In this document: one piece after another, positions 25,501 through 37,048 of the stretch
How positions within the stretch are numbered: position 1 is the first letter of the stretch
How the letters are laid out: the number at the start of each line of letters is the position of its first letter
Assembly: GCA_025677825.1 (NCBI GenBank)
Contig: JAIXMO010000026.1
Coordinates: forward strand, 351,001 to 415,000
Direction of reading: 5' to 3'
Source: Helicostylum pulchrum
Lineage: Eukaryota > Mucoromycota > Mucoromycetes > Mucorales > Mucoraceae
DNA length: 64,000 bases
Made by a program: the position numbers and the translations under genes
Notes under the pieces: model-generated
The model's input: only the letters and a program-made list of their open reading frames with translations
Told to the model about the DNA's origin: nothing
Database searches by the model: none

Positions 25501-27108
25501 CACATCATCCATTTCCGAATCAACTTTTTGTTCTTGTAAATCAAGAGAGGTAGTAGTAGTAGTAGTAGTAGTAGTAGGTGACATCATATTTTTAAGTTTC
25601 TTATTAACAGTTGTATCACTTGTTTCTGCTTTTCTCTTTGTACTACTATGTTCGTCCTCCAAATTCTTTTGGTACTCCAACATGGTCTGTATCAGTTTCT
25701 GAGGTCTACGTTGATAGTATCCCAATAAATCATTTGATCGTAACTTACGTCCTGGAAGCATAGAGAAACATGTTTCTTTATCCAACTCTAAATCAAGATT
25801 TCTTTGAATATGAGTAGGGCTAATAGACCATATTTCAAGTTCGAATGTATCCTTGTTCTGAAGTAAAATTGATAGTTGAATATCAGGATCGAATGCTGTA
25901 GTTTTAAAAGAAGATAATAATAAATTTGTTGTAAAAATGATTGAATCGACAAGAGTAGGGTTGATTATTTTTCTTTGCTTTCGTGTCGAATCACCATGCG
26001 TCTCAACTATTTTGATGTATGATCGAGAGTATTCGTATTTAACATTATCTAATGGTTTTTCTTGTGAAAATACAACTGTCATTCCTAAACTATTGTAAGA
26101 GCGAACACCAGATAAACTTGTAATAGGATCTAAATATGTAATTCAGACTATTAAATAAACTTATAAAATAAATAATAACAACAACACAAATACTTTACAG
26201 TCAGGAAACTCTGTAAATTCAGATAAATCGATAGGAGCTCTTAATCTGTTTGCAGTTCTAGAATAAATATTGGCTCTATATCTGTAGATAAGAACAGCGC
26301 CTTTACTATAACCTAACAGAATTTGAGGATCACTATGTCCCATTCGTCTATCTCCTTTATCGGGTGGTAAGATATGAATTGATGTAACATAACCCAACTC
26401 GGATTTGATTTCACTTTTAATGGATTCAATAGACTATAAGAAATTTTAATATTACACCACCTTTTTGCATCAGGATAGTAATACTTACCATCACGTTTGC
26501 TTCAAATATATCCATATCAATATGAATCAAAGATAAAGAGTTCTCCCCGGCAACTGTTCCAATTACAAGTCCATAACAAGATTTGGTTTCCGCATACTTT
26601 TTATTTTTAAAAACCTATACTTGTTCCCAGTAAGTAAACCACTTTTTTTTTAAAAAAATATTACAAAATAGTTTCTTACTACATTAAAAGGATCTCGAGT
26701 AATGCTTGCTTTACTAATTTCGTTCTTAATTGAACTATTTGTGGCAACTTGAAGGATTTGTTTACTTGTCACATGGTAGTAAAATATATGAATTGTTTGT
26801 TCCCTGTCAAGGGTTAGTATAACAAGTGCAGGTTCTAAACCCAAGTATCTGCAGTATAAAACAGATTGAATATTCAACTATCAAGTACTTTGTCAGTAAA
26901 GTCCTTTTCGTTAACGCGTTTTTTTTTTTTTTTTTTTTACCTCAAGTTTAGCATGTAATTGTTTTGCAGTAAGAACTTCTGTAATTTCCGTTTGGTTTTG
27001 GGTATATACATATTCTACTTGGTCATGAGTAAAATTATAAACTATACAGGTGTCAATATCGTATAAATATTCTCGATTATTGAGTGTTAGTTTTTCAAAT
27101 TCGTTCAT
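22550..27108 (-). CDS. Large acidic protein, beta-propeller-like N-terminus
   Basis: Not recognised. Six exons on the minus strand (26941-27108, 26680-26877, 26489-26614, 26199-26433, 22764-26129, 22550-22698), all in frame, encode 1,413 residues. The first 300 residues are rich in beta-strand patterns such as LGYSKGAVLIYRYR and YGLVIGTVAGENSLSLIHID, suggesting a WD40-like propeller. A basic stretch (STKRKAE...NKKLKN, near residue 400) could be a nuclear signal. Residues about 420-1250 are very acidic and Ser/Thr-rich, with internal repeats: DTDVKP or DTDINP every 30-60 residues and a tandem IPDYEH...SFDE(N/D/G) block. The last 160 residues are a folded-looking module (LDELGISCWYNPDP..., KHFFKFPMYNQ). 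A scaffold or chromatin role is only a guess. Confidence 0.7.
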
Positions 27109-27415
27109 GTTTTTATAATTATTTGAATAAGAAACAAAAAAAAAACAGAAATCTTTTTTTTTAACGCTGAGTTTTGACGACTTTATTTTTTTTACGTGTA
27201 AATCATAAAAAGAAACCTGTTACATACAAAGGGTATTTAAAAATGGTTAACTAGCATATAAAACAATGTATATATTTCCTCCTTTTTATCATGAATAAAT
27301 TGAGTTGATTCCCCTTCGTATCCCTCTACGAAAGTAAAAAGAAGGATCCTGAGAGCTTTGTTACACAACTAGACATTAATGTTACAAATAAGGCAGGTTA
27401 GCTTTTAAAACCTTT
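27109..27415. other. Promoter region of the 1,413-residue gene
   Basis: AT-rich, no gene. It lies upstream of the minus-strand ATG at 27108 and ends at the left inverted-repeat arm. Confidence 0.4.
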
Positions 27416-27604
27416 CATGAAAAAACAGCAAAGTGGCAGTTTTGGTTCGCTCGCATGTATGATTTGGTAGTCATACTCAAGTATTTTGTATCTTACACAT
27501 ACATGCGACAATGTACAAAATATTAGTACTTTCTATTATTTTGCAATTATTAACCTTAACCAACAATATCAATTGGTACATATGAATTAGCTATAGATTA
27601 TTTA
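27416..27604 (+). repeat. Inverted repeat, left arm (pairs with 35486-35663)
   Basis: About 189 bp that matches the reverse complement of 35486-35663 almost base for base, apart from one 11-bp gap near the inner end and a few substitutions. Inside the arm is a perfect 10-bp stem, CGCATGTATG at 27453-27462 and CATACATGCG at 27498-27507. The two arms are 8.25 kb apart end to end. They could be terminal inverted repeats of one long element, or two copies of one short hairpin-bearing element inserted in opposite directions. No target-site duplication was found by eye. Confidence 0.8.
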
Positions 27605-27747
27605 TCTTTCAAGAGAGGATTTGCTATTTTTTTTTCCTCCGGTGATTTGCATACACTATTTTCATAAATTATTTGCACACTACTAGAAAAAAATTGCTCA
27701 GATTTTTTTTTTTACTTTTTGCTCACTTGTCAATTTCAGGCACGCAA

Positions 27748-28210
27748 CTATGCAACGTTACCTTCTTCGACTTTTTTTCCTACACGATAAGATCCAAAAT
27801 GCTTACATCCCATCTTGACGTATTTCGCGTCACTTCTAACAGTCTCGAATGGGATGTTATTGGCCCTACTAATTTTCTGGATATAGGTCCTAGCATCTGC
27901 TTTATCAGAAAACGATTTACCGACGGGGAACTCCTTTTCGAAAAGGGCTGTCAACTCCTTGATTCTCTCATCACGCGATACTGTTTCAATGTACGAAGGC
28001 AGTACATGATTAGCTTCAACGTAGTTCTCTTTCTCTTCAACATCGGGAAGATTATCCCAATCATAGCTCGTTTCTGACTGACATTGTTCGAACTTCAGGC
28101 TCCTCTTCAATTATGAGCTCATCGTAATTATGTATTTCAACATCTTCCTCTTTAAGCTCTGCAAGAAGAGCTTGAACTAGATATTCCGTATCATTCATTT
28201 CGTTTAGCAT
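27748..28210 (-). pseudogene. FAR1/MULE-type transposon N-terminus relic
   Basis: A minus-strand frame from ATG at 28210 (MLNEMNDTEYLVQALL) runs in one frame to about 28110 and then continues in another to 27748. The second part contains FPVGKSFSDKADARTYIQ and RSDAKYVKMGCKHFGSYR, which match the FAR1 DNA-binding N-terminal region found in Mutator-like (MULE) transposases and their domesticated relatives (F-x-G-x-x-F, then RS, then Cys-x-x-x-Gly). The transposase core does not follow. The frame change and missing catalytic domain mark it as a relic. It lies just inside the left arm of the 8.25-kb inverted repeat. Confidence 0.6.
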
Positions 28211-28396
28211 TTAAGTTTTTTTAAAGTTAAGAATAGGCTTAACAAAAAAAAACCAAAAAAAAACAAAAAAAGGGTAGGCAAAAGCCCAATTTGATTGGTA
28301 TGAAAAAAAGCTAACGTCATTTTTTATTTATTCTGGGGAGGTTTTTTTATTTTTTATCCCTATTCATCTTCATCAGTTATCGCTAATTGCTTTTTA

Positions 28397-29417
28397 TTTC
28401 CTTGCCACGCTTTAGATTGGTCACAACTTCCAGTCGAACAGAAGGACTGAGTCTGCTTTACTTGGCTTTAGGAGTGAGTTTAGCGGACAGTAGTGGCAGT
28501 ATAAGGAATTTCTTTTGCATACTTTTCTATTGGTAAAAAGACCATTGCTATTGTTATCTGACTATATTGACCACTATAGAAGGATATGAATTTTCTGTTG
28601 TTCATGTGTCAAGTGTTAGATGTTAGGCATTAACTCTTGTCGATAATAGTATCTGGTTCTTCTTCTCTTTGTTTTGGATGCTAATCTGGTAAGTTAGATA
28701 ACTAAATAATGTAATTGACATTGTAACTAATACAAGTTCTAATTAATGCCTCATGTCTGTTCTTGTGCTTTGAATTTCCTTGCCACGCTTTAGATTGGTC
28801 ACAACTTCCAGTCGAACAGAAGGACTGAGTCTGCTTTACTTGGCTTTAGGAGTGAGTTTAGCGGACAGTAGTGGCAGTATAAGGAATTTCTTTTGTATAC
28901 TTTTCTATTGGTAAAAAGACCATTGCTATTGTTATCTGACTATATTGACCACTATAGAAGGATATGAATTTTCTGTTGTTCATGTGTCAAGTGTTAGATG
29001 TTAGGCATTAACTCTTGTCGATAATAGTATCTGGTTCTTCTTCTCTTTGTTTTGGATGCTAATCTGGTAAGTTAGATAACTAAATAATGTAATTGACATT
29101 GTAACTAATACAAGTTCTAATTAATGCCTCATGTCTGTTCTTGTGCTTTGAATTTCCTTGCCACGCTTTAGATTGGTCACAACTTCCAGTCGAACAGAAG
29201 GACTGAGTCTGCTTTACTTGGCTTTAGGAGTGAGTTTAGCGGACAGTAGTGGCAGTATAAGGAATTTCTTTTGCATACTTTTCTATTGGTAAAAAGACCA
29301 TTGCTATTGTTATCTGACTATATTGACCACTATAGAAGGATATGAATTTTCTGTTGTTCATGTGTCAAGTGTTAGATGTTAGGCATTAACTCTTGTCGAT
29401 AATAGTATCTGGTTCTT
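28397..29417 (+). repeat. 378-bp tandem repeat, 2.7 copies
   Basis: Copies begin at about 28401, 28779 and 29157, a period of exactly 378 bp. They differ by about one base (TTTTGCAT versus TTTTGTAT in the middle copy), so the array is young or homogenised. The third copy breaks off at 29417. A diverged remnant of the unit start is visible at about 29522-29567 (CTTACCATGCTTTAGTCTGG against CTTGCCACGCTTTAGATTGG), so the unit is older than the present array. No long ORF is shared by the copies. It looks like satellite-type DNA of unknown origin. Confidence 0.9.
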
Positions 29418-29639
29418 TCACTGTCTTTTGTCGATGTGACTAGTTATAAAATATGGATGACATACTCATTCTTATATACAAGTAATTAGAAGCCTTTCTT
29501 TTGCTCTAACAACACTAATGTCCTTACCATGCTTTAGTCTGGTAAAGCTTCCGAGAACACAACGACTACATCTACTAAAGAACAAATTTGGCAACGTTAT
29601 TTTACTTTTCGAAATCAAAACAAATATTTTTCCTTGGCT

Positions 29640-29955
29640 CAAGTTAAATTAAAAATAATTTGAAACTTGGAGTTAGACCTTTAAATGATGACACTACTTT
29701 TCTGTTATTTAACAATTCCTCTCCTAAAGTTTGGCGTGTCACAAATGAATTCAAAAGGTACAAAGTAAAACTTTTGTTAATTTGGCTATCAACTTTTTTA
29801 TGCTTCAGAGATGAATGTGTATCTATTAGTAATTGATATAACAAACATTTGATAAAAGTAAAGAACGAAAATAAATCAAGTAAAAGACCTGTTGATGAAG
29901 TAGATGATGATGAACTAACATTAAATCAAGAATCAATCAGAAGAATCCTCTCCTA
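29640..29955 (+). pseudogene. Inverted decayed copy of gene 31050-32439
   Basis: The plus strand here encodes VTNEFKRYKV, FLCFRDECVSISN, a stop, then HLIKVKNENKSSKRPVDEV and LTLNQESIR. These match the C-terminal region of the intact minus-strand gene at 31050-31653 in order and nearly word for word. The copy has an in-frame stop, a gap and no start. It lies in the opposite orientation about 1.1 kb from the intact gene's 3' end, consistent with inverted duplication or a second family member that has decayed. Confidence 0.85.
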
Positions 29956-31049
29956 TAGTCCCCAAAAGCTCAGTGATGAGTATTTTTTTTATACTTAATA
30001 ATAAGTAATTATTAAATAAAGTGTTTCCTATTCTTTACGGTAAAGAAAAAAGCGGTACTCACGATCGTGTAGCTTTATATTTATCTTTAAAGTGTTAGTC
30101 GTCTTCAATATATATTTTTTGCTATTGTTGTTTGGGCGTAAGGAGCAACAGTCCAGTAATTTTATATGTTAACAAATCCAGCTTTTCTTACTAAAGGAGC
30201 CAAATACAAAAAAAAAGGGTTACATAAAGCGTGCTGGCCGTTTTTTAGTCGATGCTGTATAAGTTAAAGTTAAATAAAAAGCTTTTATAAGATTCAATAA
30301 GCTTGTCATATTAAGAAAGAAAAAAAAAAAGATAAATAAACGCGTTTTACCTATTTACGATGAGTATATCATAGTGATACGCTTATATAATAAAAATCTG
30401 TTTGCTATACCATCATTATGAAAATCCATTTCATTTTAAATAGGTGCTCCCTTTTAACAATTATACAAAGTTCCACTCTTAAATTGCTTGTTATCAATTA
30501 GTTTTTATGAGCTATCTTATATACATTTAAAATAAAATGTTTAGGTATAAAGACTATAAACTTTAATATAAGGCTATGGTATAAACATATGATATTAATT
30601 GATAGGTACGCCAAGAATTATAAGATCTCTCCATTTATGCTATTAAACTTAAAATAATTGATACAAGCTGTAATAGCAAAACAAAAGTACCATAGTAATC
30701 ATTTAAAAAGTAGTATAACAACATTTTAATTTTATATAAAATAGAAAGAAACGTCAATTTTTTTATAGCTCGACTATCAAGTGATGGTTTAAACGTTACA
30801 ATACCACATTTTAAGACCTCTTTTTTAAGACTTTACAGAGTTAAAAAATTTCTTCAGTGTGTATGTATTAATTTACATGTAGGTGGAATATTAGATTGTA
30901 AAGCGAGTACTGCTTACTAGTGTAGATACTGGTGCGGTTGATGTATTATATAATAAAATTTATTCAGGCTTTATCATAGTTAAAATATCATCAATATTGA
31001 GAAAATAGTAAGCACTTTATTAAAAACTAAAAAAATAAAAGAAAAGAAT
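29956..31049. other. Intergenic, no gene
   Basis: About 1.1 kb of AT-rich sequence between the pseudogene and the intact family member. No frame of note, RNA gene or repeat was recognised. Confidence 0.4.
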
Positions 31050-32439
31050 TTATTTCCAAAGATCCTTTGGGATTTCAGGAGGAGGTGTTCTTGCTGTCCT
31101 TGGTGGGAACCAGGTTCCTCTGATTGACTCTTGTTTTAAAGTCAATTCATCATCATCTACTTCATTGACAGGCCTTTTACTTGATTTATTTTCGTTCTTT
31201 ACTTTTATCAAATGTTCGTTATATCGATTACTAATAGATACACATTCATCTCTGAAGCATAATAAGCTGCTAGCTAAATTAATGAAATTCTCAATATTTT
31301 TGATGTTGTTATCTACTTTAAATCTTTTGAATTCATTTGTGACATATAGTCCATTTTCAGCAAGGTAAGTATTCACGAAAAATATTTCTAATCCAGAGAT
31401 CTGTAACGAATCAACAGAGTAAATCTTTACACCATTCAATAAAAACCTGTCAATAATGGTTTTGTTTTCAATTGATAGCTTAAATCTATCAGAAATGAAC
31501 TTGGCATCACTCGGACATTCTTCGGCAGCTTCCATGACAGATACATCATTTTCAGTGTTGTACCTTTGTACCATATTGTCGTTAATGATACGCAAATCAA
31601 CTTTTAAATTGCCACCAGCAATGGTATCATGTAATGTTATGTGGGTATCACCCCTAAAAGAAAAATTAAGTTAAAAAAAAAGTGTATATGGATATATGGA
31701 AAATCAAGTCATACCATTTAAGTCGTAAACCTGAGTCATGGAATAATCTTTCAGTAATTACACCCCAGAATTTAACAACGTAATCCCACTCTGAACAATC
31801 AATCTCTTCTTTGAAAAGGGCAGGTTGATACTTCATTAACATTAACATTTGAAAAACTAAAAAGACACAGAAAGAAACATCCGAACAACTTGCATCCAAC
31901 ACATGGTCGTATTTTTTTTCCAAATCTTTGACTTTTTTGTATGCTGTCATCCAGTTTATTTCAAATGGTTTTTTTTCATTGTAGCATTGAAATACTGGAT
32001 TTAATATGGAAAAAATACTATCATATTCTTCATATACGTAACGCTTTGACTTATATATGCTTCTTAATGTTCTCCATTGTGTATTATCAAACAATGTTGA
32101 TTGTGATTGTGGATGATCAAAGCTAAGGTCAATAGTTGAATTTAATCCCAATGCTACAATAGCTTTACCATTAATTGATAAGGAATGATAGTTACGGTAG
32201 AGGTCGATTGCTTTGGTTTTTATCAGTGAGCCAACAGAACCATCCAATCCTTCTAAATTAACATTGTCACGTTCATGACATACTTTAGCAACTTCTCTGA
32301 TTTCTTCTACTTTCTTCCTCATTGTTTTAACTTGTTTGTCTGCTTCTAACTCATACTCATAAGCTACAAATTCTCTGACAAGGTTTTCTCTTCTAACAGC
32401 TGAATTGTTAATGTTTTGTTTTATTTCGTCGTTGGACAT
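31050..32439 (-). CDS. Mucoralean multicopy family protein, unknown
   Basis: Two exons (31715-32439 and 31050-31653, GTATGA donor, TTTTAG acceptor, in phase) encode 442 residues with no stop. The N-terminal half is helical and charged. The region after the splice reads WGDTHITLHDTIAGGNLKVD with LRIIND after it, and about 20 residues later VMEAAEECPSD, followed by a long helix. An Asp at the end of a strand and then a Glu 20-30 residues later is compatible with a divergent PD-(D/E)XK core, but the Lys position holds Ala, so nuclease activity is doubtful. The tail is Pro-rich and basic. I recall similar proteins as expanded families in Mucorales, which is not proof of function. A broken inverted copy lies nearby at 29640-29955. 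Confidence 0.65.
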
Positions 32440-33240
32440 TGCGTAAATAAAATAATAAAAAGAGAGACCCTAAATTTTTGGGTAATTATACGCGCACCGT
32501 TTTTTTGCATAGTTTTTTTCTCTCGCGCACCGGTTTTTTTTAATTGGCTCGGTAATATAATAATCCGGGCTTTTTGCAAATAGTTTATGAAAATAGTGTA
32601 TGTTTCCTTTTTGTTTATACATGTATAATATATCATTGGGTTTGGGTGTAGATTGAGGCTTATTGTTTAGGATTTGAATTCAGCTTTATATTAGTCTTGA
32701 GTGGTCTTTTTTTTAAACGATTAAAAACTCTTTTTAGTGTAGGTTAGTATACATGTAGTTTTAGCAGAGACATAGAAAAAAAAGGAGGCGAAACCAAATT
32801 TAATTGAATGTTTTATAGAAATTAGCATGTGACATGAATTTTCCAAGTATCGATGGTGTATACGTTTAGTGGGTAGTTTACTGTAATGCTGACTAACTTG
32901 TCCTAGAAGTTAATGAAGACCCTTTACTTTTTTTTATGTGTAGGTTACGCATTAAAAAAAAAACTTGGATAACACATATTAAACCGACTATGTAACTTGC
33001 TGCATATCAATAAGGTCTCGCAGAATGGATGATATAAAACGGTAAACTTCAGTTAAATGACAATTGATCGCAACTGCCCCTTTCAACTTTATCTTCTTTT
33101 TTTTTAACTCTCGGTATAAACCTTATGGTTTACATTTAATGCAATAAGCCCATCTCAAGATGAAAGAGCTCTTTTTTTTTTTAGTAAAAAAAAGGCCATT
33201 TGGCACAGATAAAAAAGTAACCTAAAGAGTAAAAAATTGG
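32440..33240. other. Intergenic, no gene
   Basis: Promoter side of the minus-strand gene. Two similar motifs, GCGCACCGTTTTTTT near 32491 and GCGCACCGGTTTTTTT near 32525, repeat within 40 bp. No coding sequence recognised. Confidence 0.35.
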
Positions 33241-33415
33241 TCATGGATAATGCACCTGTTCATAAGCATGCATATATTCGGAAATACATTGCGAGTCGAG
33301 GCCTTGGTTTGCTATTTCTTTTGGCTGTGCTTTACGCGAAAGCTACAGCGATTTTGGTTAAAAACGAAAAGAAAACGTTGACAGTAAGAATTAAAAGTTG
33401 CATGTTCTCAGGTTA
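33241..33415 (+). pseudogene. DDE transposase fragment (Tc1/IS630-like)
   Basis: A plus-strand frame starts MDNAPVHKH...YIRKYIASRG and ends KKTLTVRIKSC. The first part is the second Asp motif (MDNAPxHK) of IS630/Tc1-like DDE transposases and the last part resembles their C-terminal region. The stretch that should hold YSPELNPIE is missing or scrambled, so a deletion removed the third catalytic residue. It is a different subfamily from the relic at 12780-13140. Confidence 0.6.
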
Positions 33416-34235
33416 GTTTTATTTATATAATGGAAGCCGTGGATATTATTTATTTATTTTTGGTGTATGTTTTACGCCTACATAACTAATAGAGATATAA
33501 AATATATTTTCCCCTGCAGGAGTAGAAAAGCGACTAAAAGCGGATTTAAGGTCTAAATTGAAATATTTACATATTATAAACATACATGTTGTTATTTCTA
33601 CTGCACCTATCCATTTATTTCTGATGCATAATTTAGCACTCAATCAATGATTTAGTTAGAAGCAAGTATAATGAAATGTTACAATAAATTTAGATAACCA
33701 ACCATACTCGGGTTTAAGTTCGGCAACGATATGTAAAATATATGTATATACATATATTCGTATACTTTTTACTGCTATTAAATGGTAATGGTTGTAGCCG
33801 ATAGTAAGTTATTTACGTTAGAAATTAAACCAACATGAATATATTCCCGGTTCCTTTTTTTTTTCTTTTACATCCTATACGTCATTTACTCCGTCTAAAG
33901 ATTTTCACTAACAAAGAAAAGGAAAGAATGGGTCATATGTAATAAAATGAACATTTTTAAAGTATCAGTTTGATAACCAACTATGTACTATATATATGAT
34001 TCATGTGGTTATATTGAAGAAACTTACTTTATTAAGTAAAAATAGATCCTGTATCATTTTAGTACTCCGCGTTGAACTGAAAAAAATAAATATAAAAAGG
34101 ACTAGGCATATTCCTTGTTTCCTTTTTCTTTTCTTTTTTTTCTTTCTTTATTATCAACTGCTACTACTGCTTTTTTTCTTCTTCTTCTTCTTCTTCTTGC
34201 GCATACACACACATATATATATATATATAAATAAC
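33416..34235. other. Intergenic with microsatellites
   Basis: No gene recognised. Near the end are a CTT trinucleotide repeat (about 34177-34198) and a CA/TA stretch just before the ATG at 34236. Confidence 0.4.
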
Positions 34236-35427
34236 ATGTTATCATTAATGAGCCCCCGTGACACCCGTGATACCACTCTACCATTTAATAATAAAATTAA
34301 CATAAAGAAACCTCTTATACCTACACCTTATGGCACAATACCCAAACGTAGTAAAAATAAAAAGTCAGCTACTAAGCAATATAAAAATGTAAGTTTAAAA
34401 AGGGGGTTTTTTTTTGGCTGCGAATAAAAAAGTGCTTAATTTGAATTTTGTCAAATTAACTTTTTTATTTTATAAATATGTAGCTTATATAATTAATGTA
34501 TTACTTTTTATAAACGTATAGTTGCCTATCAAAAAATGCTCACGTAATAATAATAATAATTCATTATCTGCACCTTATCCATGTTTCTCCTCGCTTACGC
34601 CAACTCCAACATCATTTTTTATTTCAATTTTTAATGGCCTATTTAACAAACAATCCAATGAAGGGGAAAAACCAGTCGGGTTTATGCCACGTAGTACAAT
34701 CACGGACAAGATCCAAATGTCTCAAGTAGTGGATATCGCTGTTAGCAGCAGTCCAATTGATTGCCAGGATATTAGTAACGAGCAAGACAGTTGTAGTTCC
34801 CTGAGTAGTAGTTCATCTTCATCCGATAGTAGTTTGAGTAGTTTATTATCGTTTTATATGGAAGACGATAATTCTCGAAGCAGCGTTACTAGTAGTGACT
34901 CGAATACTATTATTAGTGTCAGTACTGATATACTCTCGGATATACTATGCGATCACTATGTGCAAACACAGATGAATAGCCCTCCGTCTTCATCATCCGA
35001 CGATGATGTTATAAGAGATGTACCGCTAGAGACATTTCGTATGTTTGAAGCACCAAATAGTAGTACTACAAGCAATAGTACAACTGATAACACAACATCA
35101 TATGAAAATTACTGGATGACAATAGAAGATGAACAGGCCACCAAAGAATGGAAATTAATAGAAACCAAGCACCCAAAAGAATTAAAACAAGAACAAGAAA
35201 AATTACAAGAAATAGTAGAAAAACAAGTAGTAAAAGAAAAAGATGTTCGAGTGTTTCATGCCCGTGATACCAGAGCCAATGCAGCTTACTTGAGAATGAT
35301 TGTAGCAGAAGTAAATATGATGCGTTCTCAAAAAATAGTTGGTCCTTTAAGACCAAGAAGAGTGCTTTCAAAAAGATTAGATAAATTTATGCACCGACCC
35401 AGCCCTTTACAATCAATTACAGCGTAG
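34236..35427 (+). CDS. Ser-rich protein of unknown function
   Basis: Two exons (34236-34388 and 34522-35427) encode 352 residues. The N-terminus repeats PRDTRDT and is basic (KRSKNKKSATK). The middle is rich in Ser with a run of about eight (SSLSSSSSSSDSS), then acidic. A Lys/Glu-rich segment near residues 265-290 (KELKQEQEKLQEIVEKQ) looks like a short coiled coil. The C-terminus, RPRRVLSKRLDKFM, is basic. No known domain was recognised; phospho-regulation is plausible from the Ser-rich stretches but is inference. The stop is 60 bp from the right arm of the 8.25-kb inverted repeat. Confidence 0.65.
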
Positions 35428-35485
35428 TGAATTAATTTATTTAAAGAATAAAAACCAACTGAACTATGTTACTAGTAAAATAATA

Positions 35486-35663
35486 TAAATAATCTATATG
35501 TACCAATTGATATTGTTGGCTAAGGCTAATAATTGCAAAATAAGAGAAAGTGCTAATATTTTGTACATTGTCGCATGTATGTGTAAGATACAAAATACTT
35601 GAGTATGACTACCAAATCATACATGCGAGCGAACCAAAACTGCCACTTTGCTGTCTTTTCATG
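35486..35663 (-). repeat. Inverted repeat, right arm (pairs with 27416-27604)
   Basis: About 178 bp, reverse complement of the left arm with a few substitutions and one 11-bp gap near the inner end. It carries the same 10-bp stem around CGCATGTATG. It falls in the 3' region of the Ser-rich gene that ends at 35427. Confidence 0.8.
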
Positions 35664-37048
35664 TAAGTATGTTTTGGAAAAAGATATAATCATTATGTTC
35701 GTCATTTTTCCAGAGTATCAGTTAGCAATCTAAAAAATAAGCTTTTTCTCATGAGGAGAAATGACGCCTGTAAACACATATATTATAATCTAACTGTAAA
35801 AGCATATTGTACATTTGATTTTCGTGATACACGAGAGTAGATCACATGAAAAGAAACTCCTTGAGGTACCAGCACAAAAACTATATACTCTCCTTATTTT
35901 TATAATCACAATTTATAAATTCAGTATCAATTCCTTGTTCTGTCCAATACAACATGTTACACAATACATATTAAACGTGGTGGGAAAAAGTTTAATTTTT
36001 ATGCTAAACCGATTGGCTCTAAACCGTCTACTATCGCTACACCAAAGTATAATAAACTGTTTGTCGTAATTAACATTAACAACCCCAGACATTTGTCCGA
36101 ATTCTTTTTTAAGTTCCCGAAAATGATGTTATTTTACACTCTTTTTTATTCTATCAGGTTGATCCCATGTCTATTGACTGTATACATATATGTTTATCAA
36201 TAAAATAGGCTGGTAAAAAATCATCATTTCATCGTACAAAAAAAAAAAAAAAAAAAAACGTTTGGAAGTTTTAAGATAGCAATGAATTGTGTAAGCCGGT
36301 ACACCTTTTTTTACTCTGTGAGACTTGATTATTATGCACCTTTTATTCGCTCAAAAAACTACAAGCAAAATGCAACAAATTAATTAAAAACGACCTCGAG
36401 TTACACTCACATGTTTGTTTATTACAAACAGCTTTCAGCATCCTAAACGACAGATATAAATACTTGAGGCATCCCCCCTCAAAGAGATCTACATAGAAAT
36501 ACGAGAATTACTTCCATTAACAGGTTATATCGTATAAAAACTTTTTTCGGTGTGATTAACCAAATGTAAACTAATGTTACAAAAAAAAAAAAAAATACAA
36601 GGTGCCTTATCAGTAAAATTACTAAACGTGTATATGATAAGCCATATTTGGTACAGTCTAGAAACAGTAGTTGTGTCATCCTAGAAATAAGAGTACTCTT
36701 TGTGTACGAAAATCCTTCTTTGATTACACTTTTTTTATTTGACGTTTTTAATACATTTGGAATTTTACACATAATGCCCAGTGTTTTTAAAAAACCAATG
36801 TCAACATATACATTAACATGATAATTACCTATATAACTAAAAATGCTTTGCACGTACCTTTCTATATTCAATAACCCAATAAAAAAGAAAAACATAGATC
36901 CACGAAAAAACTAATTTAAAACATTATACTCTATCGCGCATCATTATAACGCTATCAAGTATTTTAATAAATAGTAAAAAAAAATATGCGTATAAAAACA
37001 AAGACATTTTTTTTTTTTAATTATTGGTAACTATTCTCCTTCTTTCTT
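35664..37048. other. Intergenic, no gene
   Basis: About 1.4 kb. Open frames at 35815-36069 (+) and 36479-36895 (-) are hydrophobic and AT-driven, with no recognised feature. Contains a 21-A run near 36239 and a T run before 37020. No support for a gene. Confidence 0.4.

Noticed and set aside
28397..29417. CRISPR-like array
   Set aside because: The unit is 378 bp with no short repeat/spacer alternation; this is a tandem satellite in a eukaryote.
35815..36895. Hydrophobic ORFs on both strands
   Set aside because: AT-rich sequence yields Ile/Leu/Phe/Tyr-rich frames by chance; no start context, intron or motif supports them.
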